Shown in pieces: positions 34,745 through 35,766 of a stretch of 35,766 nt of DNA. The stretch spans positions 1 to 35,766 of the IMG/VR virus record IMGVR_UViG_3300021963_004546; one strand, written 5' to 3'. This DNA comes from a virus. Position 1 is the stretch's first letter. Each line of letters begins with the position of its first letter. The position numbers and the translations under genes are program-made. Under the pieces are notes generated by a model that was not told the origin of the DNA, ran no database searches, and was given only the letters and a program-made list of their open reading frames with translations.

Positions 34745-35766
34745 CTTGTTTAATTCCACCAACGACATAAGATTCTACTTCCGTTTCTTGTGGTGCCACT
34801 TGGAGTCCTTTGGAAGAAATCCAGTGTTGCGTCCATGGAAGAGGATTGTTATTTGCTGAAATATCATACTGTGGTTTGAGACCAATCGCTTTCAGTCTAC
34901 GATTTGCAATCCATTCAACATACTGCTGTAACAGTTTGTCATTCAGACCAATCATCGAACCATTCTTAAACAGATAGTCAGCCCACTTTTTCTCTTCATT
35001 GACTGCACGGTCAAACATCTTATAGGTCCACTCTTCTTCTTCTTTCATAATCTGCTTCATCTCTGGGTCGTCACCATCACGCCATTTGTTCAGAATATTT
35101 TGAGTGATGGCAAGATGCTGGTTCTCATCACGAGCAATCAGTGAGATGATTTTTGCAGAACCCTCCATCAGTTTCAGTTCGCCAAAAGCAAATGAACAGG
35201 CAAATGAAACATAGAAACGAATACCCTCCAGAATGTTCACATTGGCAACAGCACGATAGAGTTTGCGCTTTACATCATTCAGAGTTTGTTGTGCGGATGG
35301 AACACCTTCCAATTGATGCTGCCACTGATGACCAGACCCATATTCCTGAGCGGACTGAATGAAGTCATCATAGGACTCTGTAACGCTCCTAGCACGCTCT
35401 AGAATGCGCTCATCGCCAATAATAGTGTCAAACACCTCACTGGGGTCTGAATAAACATTCTTAATGATGTAAGTATATGAGCGACTATGAATCATCTCCA
35501 TGAATCCCCATACCTCCATACATGCCTCCAGTTCAGGTAGTGAGCAATAGGGAATAAATGCCATACCAGGACCACGACCCTGAACGGAATCAAGCATAAT
35601 CTGATACTTCAGATTGGAAGTATAGATGTGTTTTTGTTCTGGACGAAGAGTGTGATAATCACCTCTATCTTTTTGAAGAGATACTTCCTCTGGTCTCCAA
35701 AAATATCCCAGTTGTTGAGTGGTTAGTTTGTCAAAAACTGGATATTTGTAAGAGTCATATCTCTGA
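34707..35766 (-). CDS. nrdB: Ribonucleotide reductase class Ia small subunit, 5' end outside the window
   Basis: The frame is open to the right edge, so about 352 residues are seen and the start is missing. WRPEEVSLQKDRGDY carries the W-x-P-E-E element. FMEMIHSRSYTYIIKN has the Glu and His iron ligands and the radical Tyr (as E115, H118, Y122 in E. coli). EGIRFYVSFACSFAFGE and ARDENQHL hold the remaining Glu and His ligands. With NrdA it makes deoxyribonucleotides for phage DNA synthesis. The C-terminus KDTFAGFQL is the tail that docks on NrdA. Confidence 0.95.
   Translation of the reverse strand, partial: QRYDSYKYPVFDKLTTQQLGYFWRPEEVSLQKDRGDYHTLRPEQKHIYTSNLKYQIMLDSVQGRGPGMAFIPYCSLPELEACMEVWGFMEMIHSRSYTYIIKNVYSDPSEVFDTIIGDERILERARSVTESYDDFIQSAQEYGSGHQWQHQLEGVPSAQQTLNDVKRKLYRAVANVNILEGIRFYVSFACSFAFGELKLMEGSAKIISLIARDENQHLAITQNILNKWRDGDDPEMKQIMKEEEEWTYKMFDRAVNEEKKWADYLFKNGSMIGLNDKLLQQYVEWIANRRLKAIGLKPQYDISANNNPLPWTQHWISSKGLQVAPQETEVESYVVGGIKQDVKKDTFAGFQL

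Noticed and set aside
1-35766. CRISPR array, insertion sequence, integrase or attachment site
   Set aside because: No regular direct repeats with spacers, no transposase or integrase frame and no terminal repeats were seen; the endonuclease genes are the only mobile-type elements.

Overview
The window looks like part of the genome of a T4-like marine cyanophage (a myovirus of Synechococcus or Prochlorococcus). The reasons are a class Ia ribonucleotide reductase small subunit, two high-light-inducible proteins, a plant-type ferredoxin, PstS, a cyanobacterial SLH-type porin, T4-type late promoters (TATAAATA and variants), a tRNA group, GIY-YIG and HNH endonucleases, and many very small overlapping genes. 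Every gene I can support lies on the minus strand, so the window is best read from its right end to its left. No stretch longer than 300 bases is without a gene or a structured RNA candidate.

Right part, 35766 to 27600: nrdB (cut by the window edge), short unknown genes, a SegE-like GIY-YIG endonuclease, a tail-lysozyme-like protein and a cytidylyltransferase. Eight tRNA genes follow in transcription order: Arg(TCT), Gly(TCC), Asn(GTT), Val(TAC), Ser(TGA), Pro(TGG), Ile(TAT) and Met(CAT). Between them lie an HNH endonuclease, Dps, a lytic-transglycosylase-like protein, small membrane proteins and a Phd-like orphan antitoxin. Host-type promoters (TTGACA/TATAAT type) stand just before several of these units. 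Folded RNA segments sit between some tRNAs and in 27600-27790.

Middle part, 27569 to 8313: a 19-kb glycan cluster of 23 genes, nearly all joined by ATGA or TAATG overlaps. It encodes nucleotide-sugar enzymes (RmlB, RmlC, a GDP-mannose 3,5-epimerase-like protein, a UDP-glucose-dehydrogenase-like protein and three other SDR proteins), four methyltransferases (including a sugar C-methyltransferase), eleven glycosyltransferases or likely glycosyltransferases (GT11-like several times, GT17, GT25, GT2, exostosin-like, DUF5672), a DUF3431-like protein and an NAD+ synthetase. Together they could make and transfer unusual sugars, either onto the virion or onto the surface of the infected cell.

Left part, 8317 to 1: a promoter with Pho-box-like 11-bp repeats drives an SLH porin and pstS (phosphate uptake). 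After a terminator comes a redox and photosynthesis cassette: two hli genes, a 28-aa membrane peptide, ferredoxin and peroxiredoxin. A perfect TATAAATA late promoter then leads into a C39-like peptidase and a GH24 lysozyme that share an N-terminal module. Next are a secreted outer-membrane beta-barrel protein with its own late promoter, a holin-like membrane protein, and small genes ending in a secreted protein cut by the left edge.

The observations I rate highest are: (1) a late promoter placed inside a perfect inverted repeat directly before the HNH endonuclease gene, matching the known I-TevI control design; (2) the glycan cluster, with a plausible route to a C-methylated deoxysugar and to GDP-L-galactose; (3) the Pho-box-like promoter; (4) folded RNA elements between tRNAs and upstream of the glycan cluster.
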